Shown: positions 56,855 to 64,000 of the stretch, piece by piece | How the letters are laid out: each line of letters opens with the position of its first letter | Numbering within the stretch: position 1 is the first letter of the stretch | Origin: Acidobacteriaceae bacterium | Lineage (GTDB): Bacteria; Acidobacteriota; Terriglobia; Terriglobales; Acidobacteriaceae | Length of the DNA stretch: 64,000 nucleotides | Assembly (NCBI GenBank): GCA_028283625.1 | Contig: JAPWKG010000031.1 | Span: 1-64,000, forward strand | Reading direction: 5' to 3' | Notes under the pieces: generated by a model | Seen by the model: only the letters and a program-made list of their open reading frames with translations | Told to the model about the DNA's origin: nothing | Databases searched by the model: none | Translations under genes and position numbers: made by a program

Positions 56855-58672
56855 TTACTTCTTCGGCGCATCCGAAGGGCGATAGGAGTCTTTTTCAGCC
56901 TTCCCGGTGGGATCGAAGCTGTTGTCGTCCTCCGCAGGAGTGGCCTGGGTGGCGTCCTTCAGCGGCTGATTGTTGCGTTGCGGGAGCGCAAACGGAGTTT
57001 TGATGCCCGTTTCCGCGGCAGCCTTGGTGTCTGGCTGGCTGTCTCGGTTAGCCAGCGCCGCGTTGTATTCGCCGATGGCCCGCTCGCGGTTCGGCGGATC
57101 CATGGTGTCGTACAGGCGGCCGAGGTAGATGTGCGACCAGGAGAGTGTGCGCGGATCCTTACTGAGCTTGATGGCCTGCTCGAAACCGTTCATCGCTTTT
57201 TCCGGGTCTCCGTGAACGAGATCCAGGCGTGCCAGCAGGTACGTTGCCCGGCCTTTGTCGCCGTCAGGCTTTGCCAGCTCTGCCTGCGCCAGTTGCGCGG
57301 CGTCGTTCAGCTTGCCCTGAGCAAGATCCATTTCGGCAAGGTCGAGACCTTCGAGCGTACGATGGCCGCGCGCGGCACGGCGGCCGGTAAGCGGGTCGAC
57401 AGAAGAGGTCTTGGCGAAAAGAATCTCCTTGGCGTGGTGAAGTTCTCGCTGCAGGTCCATGCCGTAGATGATCGGAGCAATCGAGTCGGTAAGGCTGGTG
57501 CCTTCCATGTGGCCTAAGGCCTGATAGAAGTATCCGGTCAGTACCCAGCCCTGGCTTTCGTCGGTATCGACGAGGCGCAGGCGTTCAAGATCGGTCTGAC
57601 GTTCATAGGCGGTCCTGGCGTTCATGTACGCATCGTCTTCAGCACGGCCATGTGCTCCCTTGGGAGCGACCGGCGCCGGGGAGGCGATGAGGTACATGCG
57701 GGCTTCCAGGGCTTTGATCAGGCACTCGGTAATGAGGGCCACGACATCGCTCTTGTAATTGAAATCCAGCGGCGCATCGGCAACGCCTGCAAGCAATGGC
57801 TGCATGCGCTCCATGGCGGAGCCGCGGCTGTAGACCATGGGGTCAACGATGTAGTGCAGGTAGATGTGGCGGATCTGGTCAATGTGCACCGGCACGTCTT
57901 TGAGGTTGCGGTCCGGCGAGGTAACGATGATGTAATCCGAGCCGTAGATGCGCGCATTGGTTACCGCAGGAGAAAGCATCGGCTCGAGCAGCACGAGAAA
58001 GCGGCGGTTGTCATAGGAAGAGACGGGCAGATGCAGCGCGATATTGGTGTCGAGGATCATGCGCTGCATGGGGTCGTGGACCTGAGCCACGATCGCTTCG
58101 AACTCTGCACGGTGCTGCAGCCAGATGTAGTGCAGGTTCACCGCGCTTGAGAAGTTCCGCAGCAGCGGCAGCACATTGATGACCTGTGCCGCTTGAGGCG
58201 GCATCTCGTTTTCGCCTACGTTGGGTGTCAGTTGCGGCGGCGGTGAAAGATAGAGTGCCAAAGAAACATACTGCCCGGCGTCGAGAGCGGCGTCGGTAAG
58301 GTGGTGCAGACGCACATACTCACAGAGTGCGTCGCGTGTTGTACGCGCCTCTTCGGAGGTTGTGAGCAGAGCGTTGATGTCGGCACGAACCTCGGCGCGT
58401 ACCGGCATGGAGCGATCGAGGTCGGCGTCATAGCCGCAGGTGTTCAGAGCTGCGGCCAGATCGAACAAGGGCTCGCTGGTTTCCAGTGTGACCGAGGCGC
58501 CACCGGCGCGAATCTGAGCGGCGCGTGGGCGCGCTGTTGGGTTATCCGCGTCGCGGCTCTGTTGTTCTGGCGCCTGAGAGGAGGAGGAGTTCGACACTGT
58601 TTGCGCCAGCGAAGGCAGGGCTAGAGCAGCACTGAAAACAAGCAGGGCAGAAACACGTGTGAATCGAAACAT
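56855..58672 (-). CDS. Exported TPR-repeat protein
   Basis: The 605-residue protein starts from ATG 58672 (MFRFTRVSALLVF); the frame is open to 58711. A signal peptide ends near ALPSLAQ, then a low-complexity segment follows. The middle is rich in helices with HRAEFEAIVAQVHDPMQRM, and the C-terminal third has TPR-like repeats: LAEMDLAQGKLNDAAQLAQAE, LARLDLVHGDPEKAMNGFEQ and IYLGRLYDTMDPPNRERAI. The tail is acidic and Pro-rich. It is an acidobacterial periplasmic TPR protein with no known role. Confidence 0.82.
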   Translation of the reverse strand: MFRFTRVSALLVFSAALALPSLAQTVSNSSSSQAPEQQSRDADNPTARPRAAQIRAGGASVTLETSEPLFDLAAALNTCGYDADLDRSMPVRAEVRADINALLTTSEEARTTRDALCEYVRLHHLTDAALDAGQYVSLALYLSPPPQLTPNVGENEMPPQAAQVINVLPLLRNFSSAVNLHYIWLQHRAEFEAIVAQVHDPMQRMILDTNIALHLPVSSYDNRRFLVLLEPMLSPAVTNARIYGSDYIIVTSPDRNLKDVPVHIDQIRHIYLHYIVDPMVYSRGSAMERMQPLLAGVADAPLDFNYKSDVVALITECLIKALEARMYLIASPAPVAPKGAHGRAEDDAYMNARTAYERQTDLERLRLVDTDESQGWVLTGYFYQALGHMEGTSLTDSIAPIIYGMDLQRELHHAKEILFAKTSSVDPLTGRRAARGHRTLEGLDLAEMDLAQGKLNDAAQLAQAELAKPDGDKGRATYLLARLDLVHGDPEKAMNGFEQAIKLSKDPRTLSWSHIYLGRLYDTMDPPNRERAIGEYNAALANRDSQPDTKAAAETGIKTPFALPQRNNQPLKDATQATPAEDDNSFDPTGKAEKDSYRPSDAPKK

Positions 58673-58742
58673 AGCGGGGAACCGTTGGCCGGAGAAGACG
58701 TGGGAACGCACAAGGAAAGTGTACGGGAGGAAGCCGTAAACG

Positions 58743-59420
58743 CTAACCGCGTACGGAAATACCGGCGTAGGTCAGCACAACATGCCCACGCACAGGCGCT
58801 CCAAAGACCGTTGCCGGGCGGAAAACGCTGGCCAGCAGGTTCTGCTCGATGAGCAGACGCAGCGAAGGGCTCAGAGCTCCCGAAACGATCTGGTAGTCGT
58901 AAATGCGTCCCTTTTCATCCACTTTGGCGTTCACAATGACGGGAGCGTCATTGCTGGTGGAGATTTCTTCAGGCGGCACCTGAGAGTAAAGATAGCGCGG
59001 CGGAGTAAGGTGTGCCAGTTTGTCGTCGTTCGCTTCGACAGAGACCAGTGGCGCGGCAAAGAGCCAGCACAGACCGCCCGCGATCATAACGGTCAGGGCG
59101 CAACCTCCCGCTAGTCTTAACGCCATTGGAGCCAGGGAAAGCTGCCAGCGCGAAGTGAGACGATTGTGCCAGGGGAGATGCCGCTGCTGGGTCAGTTCCA
59201 CGGAGATCGCGCGGCGCAACTGTGTCTGCAGATCAGAGGGAGCGGCTACCGGGCCAAGCTCAGAGAGTGTGCGCTGTAATGAGCGCATCACATCGAACTC
59301 CTTTTTGCACTCCTGGCAGGAGTGCAAATGCCGGTCGATACTCTGCATCCTCCGGCCACTAACGCGACCATCGAGATACGGAGAAAAATCCTTACGGATT
59401 GAGGCACAGAGAGCTCGCAT
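58743..59420 (-). CDS. Anti-sigma zinc finger fused to TonB C-terminal-like domain
   Basis: The 225-residue protein has an N-terminal zinc-finger anti-sigma domain (HLHSCQECKKEFDVM, with His-x3-Cys-x2-Cys) and one transmembrane helix near residues 105-125 (GGCALTVMIAGGLCWLFAA). The periplasmic C-terminus has VIVNAKVDEKGRIYDYQIVS and SVFRPATVFGAPVRGHVVLT, the pattern of TonB C-terminal (energy-transducer) domains. So one protein joins sigma-factor control with a TonB-like periplasmic module. Its start overlaps the sigma stop by one base (59420). Confidence 0.82.
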   Translation of the reverse strand: MRALCASIRKDFSPYLDGRVSGRRMQSIDRHLHSCQECKKEFDVMRSLQRTLSELGPVAAPSDLQTQLRRAISVELTQQRHLPWHNRLTSRWQLSLAPMALRLAGGCALTVMIAGGLCWLFAAPLVSVEANDDKLAHLTPPRYLYSQVPPEEISTSNDAPVIVNAKVDEKGRIYDYQIVSGALSPSLRLLIEQNLLASVFRPATVFGAPVRGHVVLTYAGISVRG

Positions 59421-60073
59421 TACGCAGCCTCCTTGCCTGAGTGTACCGCGTTCGGTGCAGACGTGCGGGAAGGCTCAAGGGCTTTGCGGAGCGCGGAGCG
59501 TCCACGCGCCAACCTGCTTTTTACTGTGCCGATAGTGCATTCCAGTAGCTCGGCGATCTCTTCATAGCTTGCGCCTTCGATCTCGCGCAGAATGACGACC
59601 TCACGGAACGCGTCCGGAATTGCGGCCAGGGATGTCTCGATGCGGTAACGAATCTCAAGACGTGCCGCATTGTCATAGGGAGAAGCATCAGCTGCCGCGA
59701 GCATGTCGGCGAGGCAGCTTGTTTCTCCTTCGTCGTTTTCACGCGGCTCGTCAATCGTCATTTCCTGCCGCTTATGCCGTGACCACCAGCGTCGCTTGTT
59801 GGAGATCTCACGCAAAGCGATTCGGTACATCCAGGTCCGCAGAGAGCAATCTCCATTGAAGGATGAGATGTGGCGGAACACTTTGATGAAGACATCCTGC
59901 GTTACATCTGCCGCATCGGCGGGGTCTCGCAAGGAGCGAGCAATCAGAGAGTAGATCGAGTGGCTGTACTGGGCGATGAGCAGCGCAAACGCTTCTTCGG
60001 AGCCTGCCTTCAGCTCTTGGACGAAGACGGTCTCATCTGCCCGAACTCCGATCGCGCTGGCGAGATTTCCCAT
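59420..60073 (-). CDS. ECF sigma factor paired with zinc-finger/TonB-C anti-sigma
   Basis: The 217-residue sigma factor has region 2 (FALLIAQYSHSIYSLIARSL, DVTQDVFIKVFRHISSF, LRTWMYRIALREISNKRRWW) and region 4 (IPDAFREVVILREIEGASYE, LLECTIGTVKSRLARGRSAL). It precedes the fused anti-sigma gene by a one-base overlap, the typical sigma/anti-sigma order. It is the third ECF locus of the window. The region up to the tRNA gene at 60300 should hold its promoter. Confidence 0.93.
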   Translation of the reverse strand: MGNLASAIGVRADETVFVQELKAGSEEAFALLIAQYSHSIYSLIARSLRDPADAADVTQDVFIKVFRHISSFNGDCSLRTWMYRIALREISNKRRWWSRHKRQEMTIDEPRENDEGETSCLADMLAAADASPYDNAARLEIRYRIETSLAAIPDAFREVVILREIEGASYEEIAELLECTIGTVKSRLARGRSALRKALEPSRTSAPNAVHSGKEAA

Positions 60074-60299
60074 GCCGTCTACTCCATGCGCCGAATCTCG
60101 TCCGGCTGCGAATTACAGTAGTTGTGAAGAGCGATGCTTGTCTACTAACGGGTCTGCGTTTCAGCGAGATGTTCGCCGCCGGCGGCATGAGTGCTCGCTC
60201 ACTCATGCTGGGTTAGACACCAGCATTTCGTGTTTGTTCCACAGCTTCTGTTGACTTTGCTTGCCTTATCCGAGAGAATGAATGAGTCCCTTCTTGAGT

Positions 60300-60375
60300 G
60301 GGCCTGTGGCGCAGCTGGGAGCGCGCTTCCATGGCATGGAAGAGGTCATCGGTTCGATCCCGATCAGGTCCACCA
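60300..60375 (+). tRNA. tRNA-Ala (GGC)
   Basis: The 76-base cloverleaf has acceptor GGGCCTG pairing with CAGGTCC, a D stem GCGC/GCGC, the anticodon stem CTTCC/GGAAG around loop ATGGCAT (anticodon GGC), the T arm ATCGG-TTCGATC-CCGAT, and an encoded CCA. The anticodon reads the alanine codon GCC. The 3' half is copied downstream (61840-61891). Confidence 0.93.
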
Positions 60376-60381
60376 ATAAAT
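60330..60381 (+). repeat. Attachment-site copy 1 (tRNA-Ala 3' end)
   Basis: This 52-base stretch, from inside the anticodon stem to 6 bases past CCA, is identical to 61840-61891. Such a repeat is the classic footprint of tyrosine-recombinase integration into a tRNA gene: this copy restores the tRNA. Confidence 0.9.
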
Positions 60382-60681
60382 TCAAGCATTTAGAAGTTCC
60401 TCCCTTCCGCTACCTTGTAGCAATCTTGTAGCAAATCTCAACTTCGCAATTCGAGCGGACTTTGGCTTCGCGGCTTTGTCGTGTCCTTGTGACGCCGATT
60501 GGGGCGTCTTCCGGCTCGGCAGAGTCTTTTTCGTGCGGGTCAGCTCTTCGTGAATCGAGTTGATCGCCACTCGAACTTCGGGTTCCAGCGACTGCATGTA
60601 GATATCGGTGGTAGTCGATGCCTTCGAGTGCCGCATCATCCCTTGGATATCCTTCACATGCCCCTTCGACTTGCCCAGTGA
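60382..60681 (-). pseudogene. Tyrosine recombinase (integrase) C-terminal remnant
   Basis: The frame ends at TGA 60382-60384, directly against the tRNA 3' repeat, as for integrases of tRNA-borne elements. It reads VKDIQGMMRHSKASTTTDIY, matching the last catalytic box of phage-type integrases (G/RHS...T..IY, with the Tyr nucleophile). A tail follows, with LEPEVRVAINSIHEELTRTK. The N-terminal and central domains (including the first Arg box) are absent, so it is a truncated remnant. The track of the frame further upstream (60682-60738) does not look like integrase. Confidence 0.78.
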
Positions 60682-60821
60682 TTGGGAGATAACAACAGAT
60701 AGTGGCAAACCGAAGACTTCCACCGGGCTGGCTGGCACACCAGGCCGCAGCCGTTTCTATCCTAAGGTTTTCTGTGCGACTCTAAAAAGGATGTTCAATG
60801 TCCCGATATTGGAGTGTTTCG

Positions 60822-61544
60822 ATGAAACTGACAGGGAAAATCGTGTTGGTGACTGGTGGGACAGACGGCATCGGCGCTCAGTTAATTCGCCAGCTTCGAT
60901 CAAAGGGAGCCCATGTGCTTACCTCCGGTCGTAATCCGTTACGGATAGCAGCCACTCGCGCCGACGGGTTCGAGGTCATTGAGGCGGATATCAGCAGTCA
61001 AGCCGGGATAGATAGCTTAATTACGCAGTTGAATGGTCGAGTGGTCGATATCCTCATCAATAACGCGGGGTTGATGGACGAGTACGACCTTGAGCGAGGC
61101 AGCCCCGAGCCACAGCAGATCGAACAGGTACTCTTCGTCAACATGCACGCTCCGATACAACTCATCACTGCTTTGCTTCCCGTGTTTCAAGAACGACAGG
61201 AAGCAGCGATCGTGAATGTAACCTCAGGAAATGCCGTAGCACCACGAGCAAAGTCTCCTGTCTATAGCGCGACGAAGGCAGGGATACGAAGCTTTACCCA
61301 GGCATTACGGTTTCAGTTGGCAGGATCGAACATTCAGGTCATTGAAGCATTGCCTCCCGGTGTGGAAACGGCGATGAACAAGAACAGCAAACGAAAGACC
61401 ATGTCTGCGAAGGAATGTGCTCGGCAGATCGTTGTGGGGATAGAACGCAACCAGGATGAAATCAATGTTGGACAGGTGAAGCTCCTCCAATTCGCCAATT
61501 CCATCTCACCTGCTCTGGCTCGTTGGATTATGCTTCGCTACTGA
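60822..61544 (+). CDS. Short-chain dehydrogenase/reductase (SDR), DltE-like
   Basis: The 240-residue protein starts from ATG 60822 (GGAG 7 bases upstream); an upstream ATG at 60798 is also in frame. The Rossmann site VLVTGGTDGIGAQLIRQL, the NNAGLMDEYD motif, the catalytic SGNAVAPRAKSPVYSATKAG with Tyr-x3-Lys, and the substrate-side LPPGVETAMN are all intact. The family oxidises or reduces small alcohols or ketones with NAD(P); substrate is unknown. It is cargo of the tRNA-Ala element. Confidence 0.9.
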   Translation: MKLTGKIVLVTGGTDGIGAQLIRQLRSKGAHVLTSGRNPLRIAATRADGFEVIEADISSQAGIDSLITQLNGRVVDILINNAGLMDEYDLERGSPEPQQIEQVLFVNMHAPIQLITALLPVFQERQEAAIVNVTSGNAVAPRAKSPVYSATKAGIRSFTQALRFQLAGSNIQVIEALPPGVETAMNKNSKRKTMSAKECARQIVVGIERNQDEINVGQVKLLQFANSISPALARWIMLRY

Positions 61545-61839
61545 ACGCTCAAACCCCACGGTGGGCATGTGCCTTTCGCAGACGTACGTCATGGCGTGTA
61601 GATTAATCTGCGGGGAGCACCCCAGAGTCCGACCGCCGCGAACAGCATTTGGGCCAGAGGGTGCTAGAACGGGGCCAAAGAAACTTTAAAGGCGGGCCCC
61701 CACGGCACCGCCTTTATCTAGCCACTTGTCGGGAAAAGTTTGTAGCATTCTTGTAGCTAAGAGCGCCGATTAGGCCGGTTTTGCCGATTTATCCGTCTGG
61801 AACGTCTAATGCAATCAATAACATAGGCGATGAACCTAT
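61545..61839. other. Non-coding stretch with hairpin and integrase-end-like words
   Basis: It holds a hairpin AAAGGCGG/CCGCCTTT (61688-61695 with 61708-61715), possibly ending the SDR transcript. An 18-base word at 61740-61757 matches the integrase remnant at 60415-60432 with one mismatch. This suggests that another integrase gene ended here. No gene is seen. Confidence 0.5.
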
Positions 61840-61891
61840 CATGGCATGGAAGAGGTCATCGGTTCGATCCCGATCAGGTCCACCAATAAAT
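61840..61891 (+). repeat. Attachment-site copy 2 (tRNA-Ala 3' end fragment)
   Basis: This is an exact 52-base copy of 60330-60381, lacking the 5' half of the tRNA gene, so it is not a functional tRNA. It marks the far end of an integrated element. Confidence 0.9.
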
Positions 61892-62030
61892 CCAACAACA
61901 TAGCAGAATCCCTTTCCGAGTACCTGGTAGCAAATTTCAATTTGCCGCGTGGACAACCTATGTCTTCCTCGTGCGCCTCTTTTCTGAAGCTCCTCGCTTC
62001 GAATGAAGCGATTCTAGAGGAATCGATCAA
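61892..62030 (-). pseudogene. Second integrase C-terminal-like remnant
   Basis: Just beyond the repeat, the minus strand reads KLKFATRYSERDSAM. It resembles the end of the first integrase remnant (AKLRFATRLLQGSGREE), and lies at the same position relative to the repeat. Only the last few codons are similar; upstream nothing of the catalytic domain remains. A tandem integration of related elements would give this. Confidence 0.45.
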
Positions 62031-62365
<335 letters not shown>

Positions 62366-62472
62366 GAGTAGCTCTTTACATAATCGCCGCGCGACGACGA
62401 GCAGCCAATATGCAGGATGTCTCGTTATTTTTATCGGCCTACACCGTTGACCCGAGGCAGAAATCGCCAGAT

Positions 62473-63006
62473 TCAGCGCATACGGCGAACCATCATCTTC
62501 ATAATGGCACTCCATCCACGTGCTCCCACAAGATTGCGTATGGGGAGAAAAGGGAATGCAAGTGCCGGGTAGCGAAGACGTGCTGATCCGTCCGTGGCAG
62601 CACGATAAATAGCCTGCACCACTTTTTCGGAGCCGGGTAGCGATGCCGCTTGCTTCTCCCACATTTTGTCGAAGCCATCGATCAAGCTCTTGTAAGCAGG
62701 GTGAGGAGTTCGAACCATGCTGGTGCTGCTGTCAAAGTTCGTTCTTGAGCCACCGGGTTCGACGAGCTTAACCCGTATCCCGTGTCCTTCTAACTCATAC
62801 TGCAGGGATTCGGTCAGACCCAAACTTGGTCGCATGATATGCCAGAAGAGCGGGAGAGTCATTCGCGCGCCAAGCGAAGAGACATTGATGATGACGCCGC
62901 TTTTGGCCTCTCTCATCAAGGGCAACACGAGTTGAACCATTCCGATCACGCCCATAAGGTTCGTGTCGACTTCTCGCTGCAGTTCATCAACAGAGGCTGC
63001 AGTTCC
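62473..63006 (-). pseudogene. Damaged short-chain dehydrogenase
   Basis: The reading frame from about 63006 to the stop near 62473 gives VDTNLMGVIGM, IINVSSLGARMTLPLF, ESLQYELEGHGIRVKLVEPGG and a C-terminal part typical of SDR enzymes. The N-terminal nucleotide-binding part and NNAG motif are missing. In place of the catalytic Tyr-x3-Lys box the frame reads FWHIMRPS. The proper YHATK codons lie in another frame at 62825-62839, between two compensating single-base shifts. So the gene is truncated and frame-damaged, or the sequence is poor here. Confidence 0.78.
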
Positions 63007-63386
63007 CGTGCGGCAAATTGAGCTGCTCTCCTTGGTCTTTCTATCCAGTGGTTATACCGTGCTGAATATTTGTCAGCAAAGTGTTGTCTAAGTGTTCGTT
63101 CGGTGCTAAGCTCCGGCACATGGTCTTCTCTTTTACGTATCGCCTTTGTTGTTGCCGCTAAGCAGCGAATGGTGAAAGTTGTCCGCTTTGCTCCGAGTGG
63201 ACGCTTCGTTGAGAGGAAGGACCCTGGCCAGCAGCGTCGCGGCTGAGTCTGTCTTTCTTATCCCTTTTCAAACGAAATCGAATCATCTTCAGCATCGTTG
63301 AAGATGGTGTGCGCGCGTTCTTGTCGCACTCCATTTCAGCGATGAAACGACAGCTTTTTACCGAAGAATCTAATGGAGCGAAGAAC
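63007..63386. other. Intergenic stretch upstream of the DOPA-dioxygenase-like gene
   Basis: No convincing gene; short open frames on both strands are not family-like. The promoter of the following gene should be here. No operator or repeat was identified. Confidence 0.4.
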
Positions 63387-64000
63387 ATGTGCGACGTTTA
63401 TACAAAGCATTCCGATCACTTACGCATCGATCAGAACGAACGAATTGTTAAGAACTCAGAGATTGATCAGCAGTGGGCAGACTGGCTTGCGCCGACCCGG
63501 AGATCTTTTCTTTTTAGCGCTGGCGCTGCGGCGATTGGGTTGACGATGGGGGAAGAGGCTGAGGCGGAAGACCCAAAACCAGCAGCAGATTCGGTTTCGG
63601 GGCCAGCGGCCGCGTTCGCATCGCTCAATGGAGTGATCAAGCCTTATGTAGCTCCTGACGCAGGTGTAAGTGAGTGGGGCTACGAAACGCTGAAGCAGCC
63701 GACGACGAAGCCAGCGGGCGTGTGGCCGGGGACAGAAAATGGTTTGCCCGCGAAGCCTCGCGCTTTTACTGACATTAAGAGTTATCACGCGCACTTTTAC
63801 TTCGATCAGGATACCTATGAGAAAGCCGCTCTCATTCGCCGCTGGGCGGGGGAACGTTTTCCGGTTGAACTCGGCGATTGGAACCTTACGCCGAGAGGGC
63901 CACATGTCACGCCGTCGTTCTACTTCGGCTTCACAAATGATCTGCTGCCAGTCCTGATTCCGTGGCTGCAACTGAACAGCCTTGGGCTCACAACGCTGGT
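63387..64000 (+). CDS. DOPA 4,5-dioxygenase family protein with twin-arginine-like leader (partial)
   Basis: The open frame from ATG 63387 runs off the window (204 codons so far). Residues 38-52 (PTRRSFLFSAGAAAI) resemble a twin-arginine export leader. The downstream domain shows KSYHAHFYFDQDTYEKAALI, WAGERFPVELGDWN, RGPHVTPSFYFGF and IPWLQLNSLGLTTLV, the DOPA 4,5-dioxygenase family pattern (His-x-His metal ligands, GPH motif). The family includes plant betalain-pathway and bacterial members with poorly known substrates. The C-terminus is not visible. A secreted form with such a leader is uncommon. Confidence 0.85.
   Translation, partial: MCDVYTKHSDHLRIDQNERIVKNSEIDQQWADWLAPTRRSFLFSAGAAAIGLTMGEEAEAEDPKPAADSVSGPAAAFASLNGVIKPYVAPDAGVSEWGYETLKQPTTKPAGVWPGTENGLPAKPRAFTDIKSYHAHFYFDQDTYEKAALIRRWAGERFPVELGDWNLTPRGPHVTPSFYFGFTNDLLPVLIPWLQLNSLGLTTL

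Larger units (their letters stand above)
60382..61839. mobile_element. Remnant of an integrated element at tRNA-Ala
   Basis: About 1.46 kb lies between the two copies of the tRNA 3' end. It contains the integrase remnant, a short-chain dehydrogenase gene and a short non-coding stretch with another integrase-end-like word pair. The element is too small and too damaged to move by itself. Confidence 0.75.

Noticed and set aside
63158-63388. 76-codon minus-strand frame upstream of the DOPA-dioxygenase gene
   Set aside because: No start signal or family resemblance; it overlaps the promoter region of an obvious gene.

Overview
The window joins at least two unrelated kinds of sequence. Bases 1 to about 9,600 read like a beta-proteobacterium of the Burkholderia/Paraburkholderia group. 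They carry the end of a metal P-type ATPase, an AraC regulator, an acetaldehyde-type dehydrogenase with its usual DUF779 partner, and an ethanolamine utilisation operon (permease, EutB, EutC). An AraC/GyrI-like regulator and a non-coding stretch with three DnaA-box-like sites follow. From about 9,600 the genes are those of an acidobacterium (Terriglobia/Acidobacteriaceae type): a VWFA-related acidobacterial protein, an acidobacterial Ig-repeat secreted protein, a DUF3106 protein and a family of ECF sigma loci. Both genes at the junction, a sulfatase-modifying (FGE-like) fragment and pgeF, are broken, so the join is either an assembly chimera or a very recent transfer.

Acidobacterial core, 9.6-60.3 kb. 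In order: broken pgeF; a two-gene ABC exporter; an HU-like protein; sppA; a DPM1/ALG5-type glycosyltransferase; proline dehydrogenase; an ECF sigma/anti-sigma/DUF3106 operon; response regulator-xseA-glmM; a YfgM-like TPR protein; an orphan GvpF/L protein; pgsA; a 1,152-residue Ig-like secreted protein; glutamate dehydrogenase; trpE; a putative secreted metallopeptidase; metE under a cobalamin riboswitch; argG; a cupin; trpG with a secreted partner; a beta-propeller lipoprotein; glmS; small envelope proteins (GlsB/YeaQ, lipocalin, Spy-like); a LytTR response regulator; an ECF sigma operon with two unusual small partners; a VWFA protein; rlmB with an inactive-looking M1 peptidase homologue; an AsmA-like protein; rnc-lepB-lepB; a TPR protein; and a third ECF sigma with a zinc-finger/TonB-C fusion. 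Amino-acid metabolism (gdhA, trpE, metE, argG, trpG) and cell-envelope functions (glmM, glmS, pgsA, lepB, sppA, AsmA) dominate. Strong hairpin terminators separate most units.

End region, 60.3-64 kb. A tRNA-Ala(GGC) gene is followed by integrase remnants, a short-chain dehydrogenase and a 52-bp direct copy of the tRNA 3' end, the footprint of site-specific integration, probably more than once. At 62,285-62,364 an A48-G32 homopolymer block looks like a sequencing or assembly artefact. Beyond it lie a damaged short-chain dehydrogenase and the start of a DOPA-dioxygenase-family gene with a twin-arginine-like leader. No rRNA operon, CRISPR array or intact transposase was seen.
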